A stretch of DNA of 64,000 nt from Pseudomonas rustica (GTDB lineage: Bacteria > Pseudomonadota > Gammaproteobacteria > Pseudomonadales > Pseudomonadaceae). Each line of letters begins with the position of its first letter. Position 1 is the stretch's first letter. The stretch is taken from positions 1 through 64,000 of the forward strand of contig NZ_JAGYHF010000013.1 of the NCBI RefSeq assembly GCF_018336155.1. The letters are read 5' to 3'. The translations under genes were made by a program, and so were the position numbers. Below, piece after piece: positions 34,009 through 42,397 of the stretch. The notes under the pieces are model-generated. The model was not told where the DNA came from and searched no databases. It saw only the letters and a program-made list of their open reading frames with translations.

Positions 34009-34917
34009 ATGATCCGTCCCTTGCTGACCGCCCTCACCCTCCTCGCGCTGAGCCTCCCAGCCCACGCTGACATCACGCCATTCCCCGCAGGCTTCAAGAC
34101 GCAGGACATCAAGGTCGAAGGCGCGACGATGCACGTTCGGGTCGGCGGCAAAGGCCCGGCGGTGGTGTTGCTGCATGGTTTTGGCGATACCGGCGACATG
34201 TGGGCGCCGCTGGCGACGGATCTGGCGCGCGATCACACGGTGGTGGTGCCGGATCTGCGCGGTATGGGTTTGTCGTCGATCCCCGAGGGCGGTTATGACA
34301 AGAAGACACAGGCCGGCGATATTCGCGGCGTGTTGAGCGCGCTGAAGATCGAACACTCGGTGGTCATCGGCCATGACATCGGCACGATGGTCGCGTTTGC
34401 CTACGCCGCACGCTATCCGCAGCTCACCGATCGTTTGGTGGTGATGGACGCGCCCGTGCCCGGCATTACGCCATGGAACGACATCGTGCGTTCGCCGATG
34501 CTTTGGCACTTCGATTTTGGTGGCAAGGACATGGAGCGCTTGGTGGCTGGCCGCGAGCGCATCTACCTTGACCGCTTCTGGAACGAGTTCGCCGGCACCC
34601 CGGCCAAGGTCGATGAACAAACCCGTCAGCACTACGCCAAACTCTACGCGCGCCCGGGTGCCATGCACGCCGCTTTCGCGCAATTTCGCAGCATTCGTCA
34701 GGATGCCCTCGACAACGAGCCGGTGCTGCAAAAGCACTTGAGCATGCCGGTGCTGGCGGTGGGCGGCGAGAAATCCTTCGGCAATAACGAGGCGATCGTC
34801 ATGCGCAACGCGGCCGACAACGTCACGGAAGTGGTGATTCCTGCGGCAGGTCATTGGCTAATGGAAGAGGCGCCGGTGCCGACGATTAAAGCCGTTCGGG
34901 ATTTTATATCGCTGTGA
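34009..34917 (+). CDS. Exported alpha/beta hydrolase, epoxide-hydrolase type
   Basis: A 302-residue alpha/beta hydrolase with a signal peptide (MIRPLLTALTLLALSLPAHA). The oxyanion motif HGFGDTG and nucleophile elbow GHDIGT, with Asp in place of Ser, mark the epoxide hydrolase/haloalkane dehalogenase branch; the general base His is in AAGHWLMEE. An RGMGLSS strand and lid region WNDIVRSPMLWHFDF fit the same group. It is predicted to be periplasmic, which suggests detoxification of an external substrate. The ATG at 34009 has GGAG eight bases upstream; an extension to 33853 is not likely. Confidence 0.85.
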   Translation: MIRPLLTALTLLALSLPAHADITPFPAGFKTQDIKVEGATMHVRVGGKGPAVVLLHGFGDTGDMWAPLATDLARDHTVVVPDLRGMGLSSIPEGGYDKKTQAGDIRGVLSALKIEHSVVIGHDIGTMVAFAYAARYPQLTDRLVVMDAPVPGITPWNDIVRSPMLWHFDFGGKDMERLVAGRERIYLDRFWNEFAGTPAKVDEQTRQHYAKLYARPGAMHAAFAQFRSIRQDALDNEPVLQKHLSMPVLAVGGEKSFGNNEAIVMRNAADNVTEVVIPAAGHWLMEEAPVPTIKAVRDFISL

Positions 34918-34986
34918 CCCCAGTTGTTGATTGCCTGGACTCGATCCATAGGTCAGGATTCACCCCTTTTCCAGCGGAGAGCAAAC

Positions 34987-35310
34987 GTGGAGCGTCTATT
35001 CGTTTATGGAACCCTGGGCCCGGGGCGACCGAATGAGCATGTCATGCTGAAGATCGGCGGCGTCTGGGAAACTGCCACGCTCAAGGGCCGTTTGGCCGAA
35101 GCCGGTTGGGGCGCGGAATTGGGTTATCCCGGCCTGATCATTGCCGACGATGGCGACGACATTGCCGGCTACGTGTTCTCTTCCGAGCATTTCGCCGAAC
35201 ACTGGGCAGCGCTCGACGAATTCGAAGGTTCTGAATATCAGCGCCTGCTGACGCAGGTAACGCTGGCAGACGGCTCAACCATCGACGCTTACGTGTACGC
35301 TCTTCGCTAG
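34987..35310 (+). CDS. Gamma-glutamylcyclotransferase (AIG2-like) family protein
   Basis: A 107-residue protein with the family start RLFVYGTLGPGRPN (nucleotide-like YGTL motif) and the catalytic-region glutamate in DEFEGSEYQRLL. These proteins cyclise gamma-glutamyl amines. The start is a GTG at 34987 with GGAG seven bases upstream; the frame extends to 34924 but the ribosome-binding site and homology favour GTG. It sits 70 bases downstream of the hydrolase gene. Confidence 0.86.
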   Translation: MERLFVYGTLGPGRPNEHVMLKIGGVWETATLKGRLAEAGWGAELGYPGLIIADDGDDIAGYVFSSEHFAEHWAALDEFEGSEYQRLLTQVTLADGSTIDAYVYALR

Positions 35311-35343
35311 TTGCTATTGCGCCTATAAAACCGAGTAAAACCG

Positions 35344-35502
35344 ATGAACCGTCAAAAGAAACTCAAGCAGTTGTTCAAGGAAAAGGCCAAAAAGGCCAGC
35401 GCCAAACTGGCGCCAAAAAAGCCGAAATACATCAGCAAGGCTGATCGCCTGAAGCTGGACGCCGAGGCCGCTGCAACCCCAAGCGAAACCGCCGAAAGCT
35501 GA
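35344..35502 (+). CDS. DUF2986 family protein (52 aa)
   Basis: A lysine-rich 52-codon gene: N-terminal MNRQKKLKQLFKEKAKKA, then KPKYISKADRLKLDAE. This composition and motif order match the small DUF2986 proteins of Pseudomonas and relatives, which are of unknown function. It follows the AIG2-like gene by 33 bases in the same direction. The high charge suggests binding to nucleic acid or ribosomes, which is inference. Confidence 0.75.
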   Translation: MNRQKKLKQLFKEKAKKASAKLAPKKPKYISKADRLKLDAEAAATPSETAES

Positions 35503-35560
35503 TCCCCGCGTTTCAGGCCCGATCGCAGTGTTGCAACGCACACTGCAATCGGCGCCGCCC

Positions 35561-35797
35561 TCATCGCGTTTGATTGACCACACGAATCTGCGTCAACCCC
35601 ACCCGCTCGGCCTGCTCCAGAATTTCTTCCGGAGTGGCGTCTGCCGTGGGCATCAGCAAACCGTTTTCGGCATCGCCCAAATGCAACTCCAATAGATGCA
35701 TGGCCGCTTCATGCTCGGCCAGATGGGTTTCTTTGAGTTCGAAGGTGTGGCTACGCGGCTCGCCGTTAAACAGGTATTCCAGGGTATAGGTGTGCAT
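35561..35797 (-). CDS. Hypothetical protein, probable paralogue of the DUF6555-like gene at 42513
   Basis: A 78-residue protein without membrane segments. Its start HTYTLEYLFNGEPRSHTFEL and end EQAERVGLTQIRVV parallel VIEYKLHGQPKS and QAERFGVTEVKW of the protein at 42513, so both belong to one small family despite low overall identity. ATG at 35797 gives the conserved start; a TTG at 35827 with AGGA upstream would add ten residues. Function unknown. Confidence 0.75.
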   Translation of the reverse strand: MHTYTLEYLFNGEPRSHTFELKETHLAEHEAAMHLLELHLGDAENGLLMPTADATPEEILEQAERVGLTQIRVVNQTR

Positions 35798-35931
35798 GCG
35801 GATATCCGTCAGTGGTTGAATGGACAACTTAATATCCTGACGAGCCGGTCAGCTTTTAGTTCAACCGAATCACAATGTAGCCCCTTGTGGCGAGGGGATT
35901 TATCCCCGTTGGGGTGCGCAGTGCCCCTCTC

Positions 35932-36390
35932 TTAAACGCCCAAAGGCAACGGCCGATCCTGCACCACCCGCTTCATCACCAACGTCGATGTCAGCCGCTG
36001 CACATTGGGCAACGTCGACAGGCTCTCGTCGTACAAACGCTGAAACGCCGGCAGATCCTCAGTGATGACGTGCAGCAAATAATCAGGCTCACCAAACAGC
36101 CGTTGCGCATCCACCACGTGTGGAATCTCCACCAGCGCCGTCTCAAACGCTTCGACAGCCTGACGATTGCCCTCGCGCAGGGTGACGAACACCATCGCGG
36201 AAAAGTTGAGGCCCAGCGCAGCAGGATCGAGTTGCGCGCGATAACCCAGCAACACCCCCGACTCCTCCAACGCCCGCACGCGGCGATGACAGGGTGAAAG
36301 GCTCAACCCGACGCGATCCGCCAGTTCAGTCACCGACAACCGACCATCCTTTTGCAGCTCAGCAAGAATATTGCGATCAATTCTGTCCAT
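35932..36390 (-). CDS. Lrp/AsnC-family transcriptional regulator
   Basis: A 152-residue regulator with HTH DRIDRNILAELQKDGRLSV, then LSLSPCHRRVRALEESGVL, and a RAM domain (VDAQRLFGEPDYLLHVITEDLPAFQ). It is divergent from the LysE-type exporter gene over about 150 bases that hold a small palindrome at 36428. The common arrangement of Lrp regulator and amino-acid exporter suggests it activates export when an amino acid accumulates. GGAAGG lies nine bases upstream of the ATG. Confidence 0.88.
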   Translation of the reverse strand: MDRIDRNILAELQKDGRLSVTELADRVGLSLSPCHRRVRALEESGVLLGYRAQLDPAALGLNFSAMVFVTLREGNRQAVEAFETALVEIPHVVDAQRLFGEPDYLLHVITEDLPAFQRLYDESLSTLPNVQRLTSTLVMKRVVQDRPLPLGV

Positions 36391-36427
36391 TCAGTAAAAC
36401 CTTCCAATTTGCGACGCCACAACGATC

Positions 36428-36443
36428 ATCTTTGAAAGAAGAT
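36428..36443. promoter_or_regulatory. Candidate Lrp-type site ATCTT-n6-AAGAT
   Basis: ATCTTTGAAAGAAGAT is an inverted repeat with 6-base spacer in the divergent gap between the Lrp and LysE genes, 38 bases above the Lrp start. Assignment as operator is inference. Confidence 0.3.
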
Positions 36444-36498
36444 TCTAGCCGGTTTTCATTATTCTTCCTTGGCACAAAACACTGTTCAGGAAGCAACG

Positions 36499-36543
36499 AT
36501 GATCAAAACCACCTCCAATCAACGACCCTGGGTGACGCCATGA
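36499..36543 (+). CDS. 14-residue upstream ORF overlapping the LysE start (ATGA)
   Basis: ATG with AGGAAG five bases upstream encodes MIKTTSNQRPWVTP and stops at TGA within ATGA of the exporter start. The exporter's own ATG has no clear ribosome-binding site, so ribosomes translating this ORF likely initiate it. It could be a leader peptide or simply a coupling ORF; it is shorter than any standard gene call. Confidence 0.45.
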   Translation: MIKTTSNQRPWVTP

Positions 36544-37157
36544 CTTTGAGCATGTTTGCCGCGTTCTGGGCGGTGTCGATTCTGTTTGTCATCACGCCAG
36601 GGGCCGATTGGGCGTACGCGATCTCCGCAGGCTTGAAGCATCGCGTCGTTCTGCCTGCCGTGGCGGGACTGTTGTCCGGGCATTTGCTCGCAACCGTCAT
36701 TGTCGCGGCGGGTGTCGGCTCACTGGTCGCCAATCATCCTCTGGCCTTGTCGGTGCTGACGGTGGCCGGCGCCGGTTATCTGCTGTGGTTAGGCGCTAAT
36801 CTGCTAGCCCGCCCTCCCACGCCGCACGCTGATGCAAGCCAGAGCACTGATTCGTGGGCGCGCTGGGCCTTCAAGGGCTTTTGTGTCAGCGGGTTGAATC
36901 CGAAAGTGTTCTTGCTGTTTCTCGCGCTGCTGCCGCAATTCACCAGCACCGCCGCAGCTTGGCCAGTGCCTGCGCAGATGATCGCGCTCGGGCTGGTGCA
37001 CACCGTCAGTTGCGGAGTGATTTATCTGCTGGTGGGTTTCGGCTCGCAAGTCGTGCTTCAGGCCCGTCCGGCCGCCGCACGCGTGGTCAGTCGATTGGCC
37101 GGGGCGATCATGATCGTGATCGCGCTGGTGCTGCTGATTGAACAACTGCGTGCCTGA
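36540..37157 (+). CDS. LysE-family amino acid exporter
   Basis: A 205-residue inner-membrane protein of the LysE/RhtB superfamily. Features are the N-terminal ILFVITPGADWAYAISAGLKH (the PGP-like motif with GAD), GAGYLLWLGANLLARP after the third helix, and FCVSGLNPKVFLLFLALLPQF, the family's NPK motif. Six helices are expected. It likely exports an amino acid or homoserine-lactone-like compound. Translation appears coupled to an upstream 14-codon ORF. It is divergent from the Lrp regulator, which supports amino-acid control. Confidence 0.9.
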   Translation: MTLSMFAAFWAVSILFVITPGADWAYAISAGLKHRVVLPAVAGLLSGHLLATVIVAAGVGSLVANHPLALSVLTVAGAGYLLWLGANLLARPPTPHADASQSTDSWARWAFKGFCVSGLNPKVFLLFLALLPQFTSTAAAWPVPAQMIALGLVHTVSCGVIYLLVGFGSQVVLQARPAAARVVSRLAGAIMIVIALVLLIEQLRA

Positions 37158-37193
37158 CCTATCCTTCGAGCCAATGCCTATTCAAGGAAGCCT

Positions 37194-37676
37194 ATGAAAA
37201 CGCCGAGAGAACGTGCCGCCGAGGGCCTGAAGGTCGGAGACAGTTTCAGCGTTGTCCGCTGTTTCTCCTACGACGATATCCAGCAATTTGCGCAGATCTC
37301 GCGGGATTACAACCCGGTGCACTGCGACGCTGAATACGCGCAATTACGCCGGTTCAAGGCGCCCGTCGCCCACGGCCTGCTGACGGCCAGCCTGATGACC
37401 GAGATTGGCGGGCAGATTGGCTGGCTGGCCAGTGGCATGAGTTTCGAATTCAAGCGCCCGGTGTACGCCGAAGAACAGATCACCTGCCAGTGGTTGATCA
37501 CCGACATTGCTGAGCGCGGGCACGCGAGAGCCGAGGTCAGCGTCGTCAATGGCGAAGGCGTCACTGTACTGCTGGCGACAACCACCGGTGTGTTGCCCGG
37601 CGCGCCGGAGCGGGAATGCCTGAAGCGCATGTTGGCAGAAGGTGATCCAAGCAACCGCTCGCGCCAGACCCGATGA
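37194..37676 (+). CDS. MaoC-family (R)-specific enoyl-CoA hydratase-like protein
   Basis: A 160-residue hotdog-fold dehydratase. The catalytic motif is ISRDYNPVHCDAEYAQLRRFKAPVAHGLL, where the Asp and His of D-x-N-x-x-H form the hydratase 2 site. Such enzymes hydrate trans-2-enoyl-CoA, supplying (R)-3-hydroxyacyl-CoA, or act in related acyl-CoA routes. AAGGAAG before the ATG supports the start. It follows the exporter by 36 bases and may be co-transcribed with it. Confidence 0.86.
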   Translation: MKTPRERAAEGLKVGDSFSVVRCFSYDDIQQFAQISRDYNPVHCDAEYAQLRRFKAPVAHGLLTASLMTEIGGQIGWLASGMSFEFKRPVYAEEQITCQWLITDIAERGHARAEVSVVNGEGVTVLLATTTGVLPGAPERECLKRMLAEGDPSNRSRQTR

Positions 37677-37682
37677 TCGAGC

Positions 37683-38780
37683 TCAACGAGGTTCCTGCAT
37701 CGGACAACCATTGTGCTCCGCGCGAAACCCGGCCGACATTTCATAGGCCGGTTTACGTACCCGCATGACTCCGCCCAACGGCCGATGCGCAGCCAAACCA
37801 TGCCACGGGCTGAACGACATACCGTCGTCAATTGCTTCGACGTTGTCGCTGGCCCAGGCGTCCTGCGCATCGACTTCGATTCGCGCGACGGTGAGGTAAG
37901 GGCTGAGTTTCTCCGGCCACTCGACCGAGGCGTCTTCGATCGGCATTTTCTCAAGGTCTGTGGCCAGTTGTACCCGCACTTCCCACACCCCCGAGTTCTG
38001 CGCGAAATACGCTTTGACCGCTGCGCGCAGGCCATTGGGGTTGTCGGCAAAGTCGACGTGCTGATGAGTCAACGCCGTCAGTGAGGGAGAAATCGGCACG
38101 ACTGCAATTTTTGCGTAGTACGCGCCATACAGTAATGGCGCGACCGTGCTGAAACTCTCGCCGAGAATGTGAGTTTGCGGGTGGCCGCCGAGACTCTTCA
38201 GCGTGCCACTTTCGCCGCCGGCTGACTCAATCGCCGCCTCAACACCGCGCAGTAATGCAGAAAACGCTTTCTTCAGCCCGGGCGCTTTATCGGTCGTCTT
38301 CGCCAGCAACTTCAGTGATTTAAGAAATGCTTTGGGCGTGGCCGACGTAAAGGCTTTGGCGTTGATCATCACAAAATCCTGCGTCACCACCCCATCGCTG
38401 CCCGGCAGCCGTGGGCCGTCCACGCCAATGATCTTCAGCGCCAACCCGCGCGGGGTCGACACCTTGTCATCAAGAATGTCGCCCGGATTGGTTGAGAAAC
38501 GCAAAACCACCGGCAACGTTCCCGGCGTCGCAAAGGCGCCTTGAGCAAGTTCGGCCGGAAGATTATCGAGCACCGTGATCCGCCCGCGCAGCACGCCATG
38601 GGCCTTGGCGTGAACGCTGCGCGTGGCGTGTCCATTGTCCTTGAACGTAGTTTCCATGATGGCATGCAGCGCTTTGTTCAGTTCCTCGCTGGTCTGTGCC
38701 TCGTCGTCGGGGATCTGCTCGAAAGCAGGCTCGAATGGCAACGGCCTGGCGGCAATGCTCACTACTGGAAGGTCATTCAT
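37683..38780 (-). CDS. Catalase-related heme peroxidase (small-subunit type)
   Basis: A 365-residue protein of the catalase-like family. Conserved features are THRSVHAKAHG-type residues (here TRSVHAKAHGVLRG with the distal His), VVLRFSTNPGDILDDKVSTPRGLALKI, and QDFVMINAKAF. It is much shorter than classical catalases (about 480) and lacks the C-terminal domain, like SrpA-type catalase-related enzymes, so peroxidase activity on organic peroxides is possible. The proximal Tyr cannot be placed with certainty. It is convergent with the MaoC gene, six bases apart. Confidence 0.83.
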   Translation of the reverse strand: MNDLPVVSIAARPLPFEPAFEQIPDDEAQTSEELNKALHAIMETTFKDNGHATRSVHAKAHGVLRGRITVLDNLPAELAQGAFATPGTLPVVLRFSTNPGDILDDKVSTPRGLALKIIGVDGPRLPGSDGVVTQDFVMINAKAFTSATPKAFLKSLKLLAKTTDKAPGLKKAFSALLRGVEAAIESAGGESGTLKSLGGHPQTHILGESFSTVAPLLYGAYYAKIAVVPISPSLTALTHQHVDFADNPNGLRAAVKAYFAQNSGVWEVRVQLATDLEKMPIEDASVEWPEKLSPYLTVARIEVDAQDAWASDNVEAIDDGMSFSPWHGLAAHRPLGGVMRVRKPAYEMSAGFRAEHNGCPMQEPR

Positions 38781-39092
38781 GGAAGGTCTCTCCGCTCGAT
38801 CGAATAGCGAAAAACGCCGGCCGTGTTACAGCTGGCGAAGGCAACGCGTGGAGCGTCAAGCCGTTGGTTTGAGTACCACTTTTGTCCAGCCGTTATCACG
38901 CGCATCGAAGTGCTTGTACGTTAGCCAGACGACGGAAAAATTCGTCGGCGCAGACTTATCTGTCAGGGGAGCAAGAACGTATGTTCAATCGAGTGAGCGG
39001 CAAGACGACGGACGGTCAGCGACGATAGTGAACGTCGAAAACAATGAATTATTTGAGGATGGTGCTTTCTATTTCCGCGCTCGCTGCCCGGT
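38781..39092. other. 312-base gap without gene
   Basis: This stretch separates the catalase-related and HhH genes. It holds only a weak inverted repeat (CGACG / CGTCG at 38930-38947) and a possible 15-codon ORF at 38981 behind GGGGAG. No RNA gene or repeat was recognised. Confidence 0.5.
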
Positions 39093-39524
39093 TCAAAAAA
39101 GCACTGCGGCGGCTTCGCGCATAAAAATCTCGACGGTCTTGGGCCCGATCCCTTCGAATTCACCCAGACGTTTTTCAAAGGCCTGACGATCGGCGCTCGC
39201 CTCAACGATGTTGCCGATCTTGCCGTCGTATTCGGCGTTGAGCTTGTGCGCCAATGCCAGCAACCGCGATGCCGTTGATTCGTCGTAGCGCACGTAGTGA
39301 GCCTGGCCGAGCATCACCACCAATTGTCGATGGCTGCAGTGCGCCAGTTTCTGCGGTGTATCGCGCTGGTGCTGCTCAACGATCACCTGATAGGCCTTGG
39401 CAGCGATAGCGCCCTGAATCCTCTTGCCCATCAAGAAACTGGCGAGCAGCCATTTGAACAGGGCCGTTTCTTCACCACCCTGCAGGTCGATGTTCAACTC
39501 GTGTGCGCTGATTGCTTTGTTCAC
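39093..39524 (-). CDS. Helix-hairpin-helix protein, DNA glycosylase-like
   Basis: A 143-residue protein whose C-terminal segment EKRLGEFEGIGPKTVEIFMREAA is a helix-hairpin-helix (G-I-G-P-K-T), as in endonuclease III-type DNA glycosylases; the upstream helices (LFKWLLASFLMGKRIQGAIAAKAYQVIVE) fit the same fold. It lacks the glycosylase 4Fe-4S cysteines and is shorter than enzymes such as Nth (about 210), so it may be a reduced DNA-binding protein. Start is a GTG at 39524 with AAGGG eight bases upstream. Confidence 0.75.
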   Translation of the reverse strand: MNKAISAHELNIDLQGGEETALFKWLLASFLMGKRIQGAIAAKAYQVIVEQHQRDTPQKLAHCSHRQLVVMLGQAHYVRYDESTASRLLALAHKLNAEYDGKIGNIVEASADRQAFEKRLGEFEGIGPKTVEIFMREAAAVLF

Positions 39525-39697
39525 CTGTCTGGCCCTTTGCGATATCTCTCAGTCAGCATCTAGACCCGACACGACTGCGAACGATCCAGTGGCGAGAATC
39601 GGTGAAGGAACCCTTATTCGTGCAGGACGCCTAAGGTTTAGCTACAGGAAGGTGGTCAAGCCCAAATGCATAAACCGTAGTGTGCCAGGAGGATATT

Positions 39698-39955
39698 TTG
39701 GCTTATCTGGATTGGGTGCAATGGCCAGCGATGGTTGTGACCGTTCTCGCCGCATGGCTGATCGGGTCGCAGCGACCGGCAAGGCGAATGTTCGGCTTTA
39801 TCTGCTTTAGCCTGAGCAACGTGTTGTGGGTGATTTGGGGCGCCTATGCCGGGGCGTACGCGTTGATCGTCTTGCAGATTTGTCTGTTTCTGATGAACCT
39901 GCGCGGGCTGAGGAAAAACGCGAAGGGCAAGGAAAACCAACAAGCTCAAGATTGA
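39698..39955 (+). CDS. Small three-helix membrane protein, copy A (85 aa)
   Basis: An 85-residue integral membrane protein with three hydrophobic segments: WPAMVVTVLAAWLIGSQ, GFICFSLSNVLWVIWGAY and AYALIVLQICLFLMNLRG. Loops are basic (RPARR, RKNAKGK). TTG start with AGGAGG four to five bases upstream. It shares 47 of the first 74 residues with the convergent gene at 39946. The three-helix layout with LSN-LWVIWG recalls SemiSWEET/PnuC-like half-transporters, but this is resemblance only. The two genes overlap by ten bases at their 3' ends. Confidence 0.75.
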   Translation: MAYLDWVQWPAMVVTVLAAWLIGSQRPARRMFGFICFSLSNVLWVIWGAYAGAYALIVLQICLFLMNLRGLRKNAKGKENQQAQD

Positions 39956-40191
39956 CGGTGGCCATCAAAATTCTTCTTGAAGCCTCGGGCATTCATCCCC
40001 AAAAGGATGCACTCAAGGAGGATCAGCGCGTAGGCGTCGGCGTGCAGCCCCCAAATCACCCAGAGCGCATTGCTGAGGATGAATCCCCAGAAAGCGATCA
40101 TTCGCCGGTAGGCTCGTTGCGATCCGATAAACCAGGCAGAGGCTACCGTAATGACCATGGCCGGCCACTGCATCCAATCGATGTACTGCAA
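39946..40191 (-). CDS. Small three-helix membrane protein, copy B (81 aa)
   Basis: The convergent paralogue of the gene at 39698, with the same DW-QWPAM, AW-IGSQR--RRM, LSN-LWVIWG and MN-RG--KN positions conserved. It also uses a TTG start, with GGGAG six bases upstream. Conservation in the membrane segments and the charged ends, while the middle loop differs, argues that both copies are under selection. Upstream in the same direction lies the glycosyltransferase gene. Function unknown. Confidence 0.75.
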   Translation of the reverse strand: MQYIDWMQWPAMVITVASAWFIGSQRAYRRMIAFWGFILSNALWVIWGLHADAYALILLECILLGMNARGFKKNFDGHRQS

Positions 40192-40215
40192 TTTCCGCTC
40201 CCGCCTACATCCGCG

Positions 40216-40917
40216 TCAAAGAGAAACACCGGTACTGACTTGTTGATCAAGCACAGGCACGGCCAGTGACGTACTCAAATTAGCCAGGTACTCACCAAAT
40301 CCGCCGCGACACTTGTAATCCTTGCGAGCGCTGGTGACCACCGGGTTCGTCGCCGTCCAGACGATATGAGCGCCAATCCGCGTGAGATCACCCACCAGAT
40401 GGACGTCTTCGTGGGCAGTGAGATGCTGGAACCCACCCGAATTTCGGTAGGCCTCGGCACTCAGACCGAGATTGGCACCGTGGATGTGCCGATGGTTTTC
40501 GATGAACTGATAATGCTCCAGGTACTTTGAGCGAACCGACTCACCGTGTTCGTTCCAGCTGTCCACCTCGACGGTGCCACAGACGGCATCGGCTTTGAAT
40601 TCAATCTGCCGTGCCAGCCAATCGGCGGGCACGGCGGTGTCGGCATCTGTGAAGGCAAGCCATTTCGCGCCGGCGGCCAGCAAGTGCTCTGCGCCGGTGG
40701 CTCGGGCCTTTCCCACGTTCTGAAAAGAGGCCACGATCGTGCTCACGCCCAGCGCTGAAACGATCCGCCCGGTGTGGTCGGTGCAATCGTCGAGGACGAC
40801 CACTACCGAGACCGACTGGCCCGCCAATGCAGGATGTTGCGCCGCGAACAGAACCGACTCAAGACAGGCACTGATATGGCGCTCTTCATTATGTGCAGGG
40901 ATCACGACACCGATCAT
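40216..40917 (-). CDS. Family 2 glycosyltransferase
   Basis: A 233-residue GT-A fold enzyme. Motifs are VIPAHNEERHISACLESVL, VVLDDCTDHT (nucleotide-sugar-binding Asp), AFTDADTAVPADWL (the metal-binding DxD-type motif) and AHEDVHLVGDLTRIG. It has no membrane helices, so it acts in the cytosol or at the inner face, perhaps on a lipid or polysaccharide acceptor. The acceptor cannot be inferred. It is upstream of the small membrane protein copy B in the same direction. Confidence 0.87.
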   Translation of the reverse strand: MIGVVIPAHNEERHISACLESVLFAAQHPALAGQSVSVVVVLDDCTDHTGRIVSALGVSTIVASFQNVGKARATGAEHLLAAGAKWLAFTDADTAVPADWLARQIEFKADAVCGTVEVDSWNEHGESVRSKYLEHYQFIENHRHIHGANLGLSAEAYRNSGGFQHLTAHEDVHLVGDLTRIGAHIVWTATNPVVTSARKDYKCRGGFGEYLANLSTSLAVPVLDQQVSTGVSL

Positions 40918-41104
40918 TAACGCTACCTCCGACTATCAGAGTTACAGGCTCCTGCAGTCGACCGGTGGCTAAGCCATTAGGTTTAAAAAATCGCACAAGT
41001 GGCCGCGTCGGCGACCGCCAGTCATTTGTGTCCCTGAATCTATGAACTTACGTTCGCCGTTCCTCCTCTCCCACTTACCATCCAGCTGAAGCGGGTAAGA
41101 CGTC

Positions 41105-42328
41105 ATGAGAGCACTCACTTATCACGGCGCGCACAGCGTCAAGGTCGACACGGTTCCTGATCCGGTTATCGAGCAAAGCGACGACATCATCCTGCGCGTG
41201 ACCGCGACGGCGATCTGCGGCTCTGACCTGCATCTGTATCGGGGGAAAATACCGACCGTCGAGCACGGCGATATTTTCGGCCATGAGTTCATGGGCATCG
41301 TCGAAGAGACAGGGTCAGCGGTGACTGCCGTGCAGCCGGGCGACCGCGTGGTGATCCCTTTTGTGATTGCCTGTGGCAGCTGCTTTTTCTGTCAGATGGA
41401 TCTGTTCGCCGCTTGCGAATCCACCAACACCGGCCGTGGCGCGATCCTCAATAAAAAGGCCATTCCTTCCGGAGCGGCGCTGTTTGGTTACAGCCACATG
41501 TACGGTGGCGTGCCCGGCGGCCAGGCAGAATACGTGCGCGTCCCCAAAGCCAACACCGGGCCGTTCAAGGTGCCGGGCACCCTGTCGGACGAGAAGGTTT
41601 TGTTCCTTTCCGACATCTTGCCCACCGCTTGGCAAGCGGTCACCAACGCAGACATCGGGCCGGGTTCGAGCCTGGCGATCTATGGCGCCGGCCCGGTGGG
41701 TCTGTTGAGCGCCGCGTGTGCGCGGATGCTCGGCGCCGAGCAGATTTTCATGGTCGACCACCACCCCTATCGCCTCGCCTATGCGCAGAAAACCTATGGC
41801 GTGATCCCGATCAATTTCGATGAGGACGATGACCCCGCCGACACCATCATCCGCCAGACCAAGGGCATGCGTGGCGTTGACGGCGCCGTGGATGCGGTAG
41901 GTTTTGAAGCGAAAGGTAGCACCACCGAAACCGTCCTCGCCACCCTCAAACTCGAAGGCAGCAGCGGCAAAGCGTTGCGCCAGTGCATAGCCGCCGTGCG
42001 ACGCGGCGGCATTGTCAGTGTCCCGGGCGTTTACTCAGGGTTCATTCATGGCTTTCTGTTCGGCGACGCGTTCGACAAAGGCCTGACCTTCAAAATGGGC
42101 CAGACCCACGTTCATCGTTTCCTCCCGGAACTGCTCGGGCACATCGAAACCGGCCGGCTCTCCCCCGATGTGATCATCAGCCATCGCATGTCGCTCGAAC
42201 AGGCTGCCGAGGGCTACAGGATTTTCGATAAACGTGAGGAGGATTGCCGCAAGGTCATTCTGACGCCAGGCGACAGCCACATTGCCTTGCCCGAGCTCGA
42301 TGACGGCGTTGCGGTTCTGGCTACGTAA
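41105..42328 (+). CDS. Zinc-dependent alcohol dehydrogenase, formaldehyde-dehydrogenase-like
   Basis: A 407-residue medium-chain dehydrogenase. Catalytic zinc residues lie in TAICGSDLHLYRG and DIFGHEFMGIVEE; the structural zinc cysteines are in ACGSCFFCQMDLFAAC. NAD binding is shown by IYGAGPVGLLSAACARMLG. Length and the GSDLHLYRG, GYSHMYGG and QTHVHRF elements fit the glutathione-independent formaldehyde dehydrogenase-like class rather than ordinary ethanol dehydrogenases. A GFA-family gene lies 470 bases downstream, in line with an aldehyde-detoxification role. It ends in a good bidirectional terminator. Confidence 0.87.
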   Translation: MRALTYHGAHSVKVDTVPDPVIEQSDDIILRVTATAICGSDLHLYRGKIPTVEHGDIFGHEFMGIVEETGSAVTAVQPGDRVVIPFVIACGSCFFCQMDLFAACESTNTGRGAILNKKAIPSGAALFGYSHMYGGVPGGQAEYVRVPKANTGPFKVPGTLSDEKVLFLSDILPTAWQAVTNADIGPGSSLAIYGAGPVGLLSAACARMLGAEQIFMVDHHPYRLAYAQKTYGVIPINFDEDDDPADTIIRQTKGMRGVDGAVDAVGFEAKGSTTETVLATLKLEGSSGKALRQCIAAVRRGGIVSVPGVYSGFIHGFLFGDAFDKGLTFKMGQTHVHRFLPELLGHIETGRLSPDVIISHRMSLEQAAEGYRIFDKREEDCRKVILTPGDSHIALPELDDGVAVLAT

Positions 42329-42344
42329 GCTTCATTCAGCGGCT

Positions 42345-42397
42345 AAAAAAGGAGCAGAGGATTCAGAGTTTTTGCGAGTCCTCTGGTTCCTTTTTTT
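42345..42397. terminator. Bidirectional terminator after the dehydrogenase
   Basis: AAAAAAGGA and AGAGGA pair with TCCTCT and TCCTTTTTTT across a loop of about 17 bases; poly-T exists on both strands. Confidence 0.85.

Noticed and set aside
38981..39028. 15-codon ORF after GGGGAG in the gap before the HhH gene
   Set aside because: Spacing is long, peptide is featureless and it is not linked to a following gene on the same strand.
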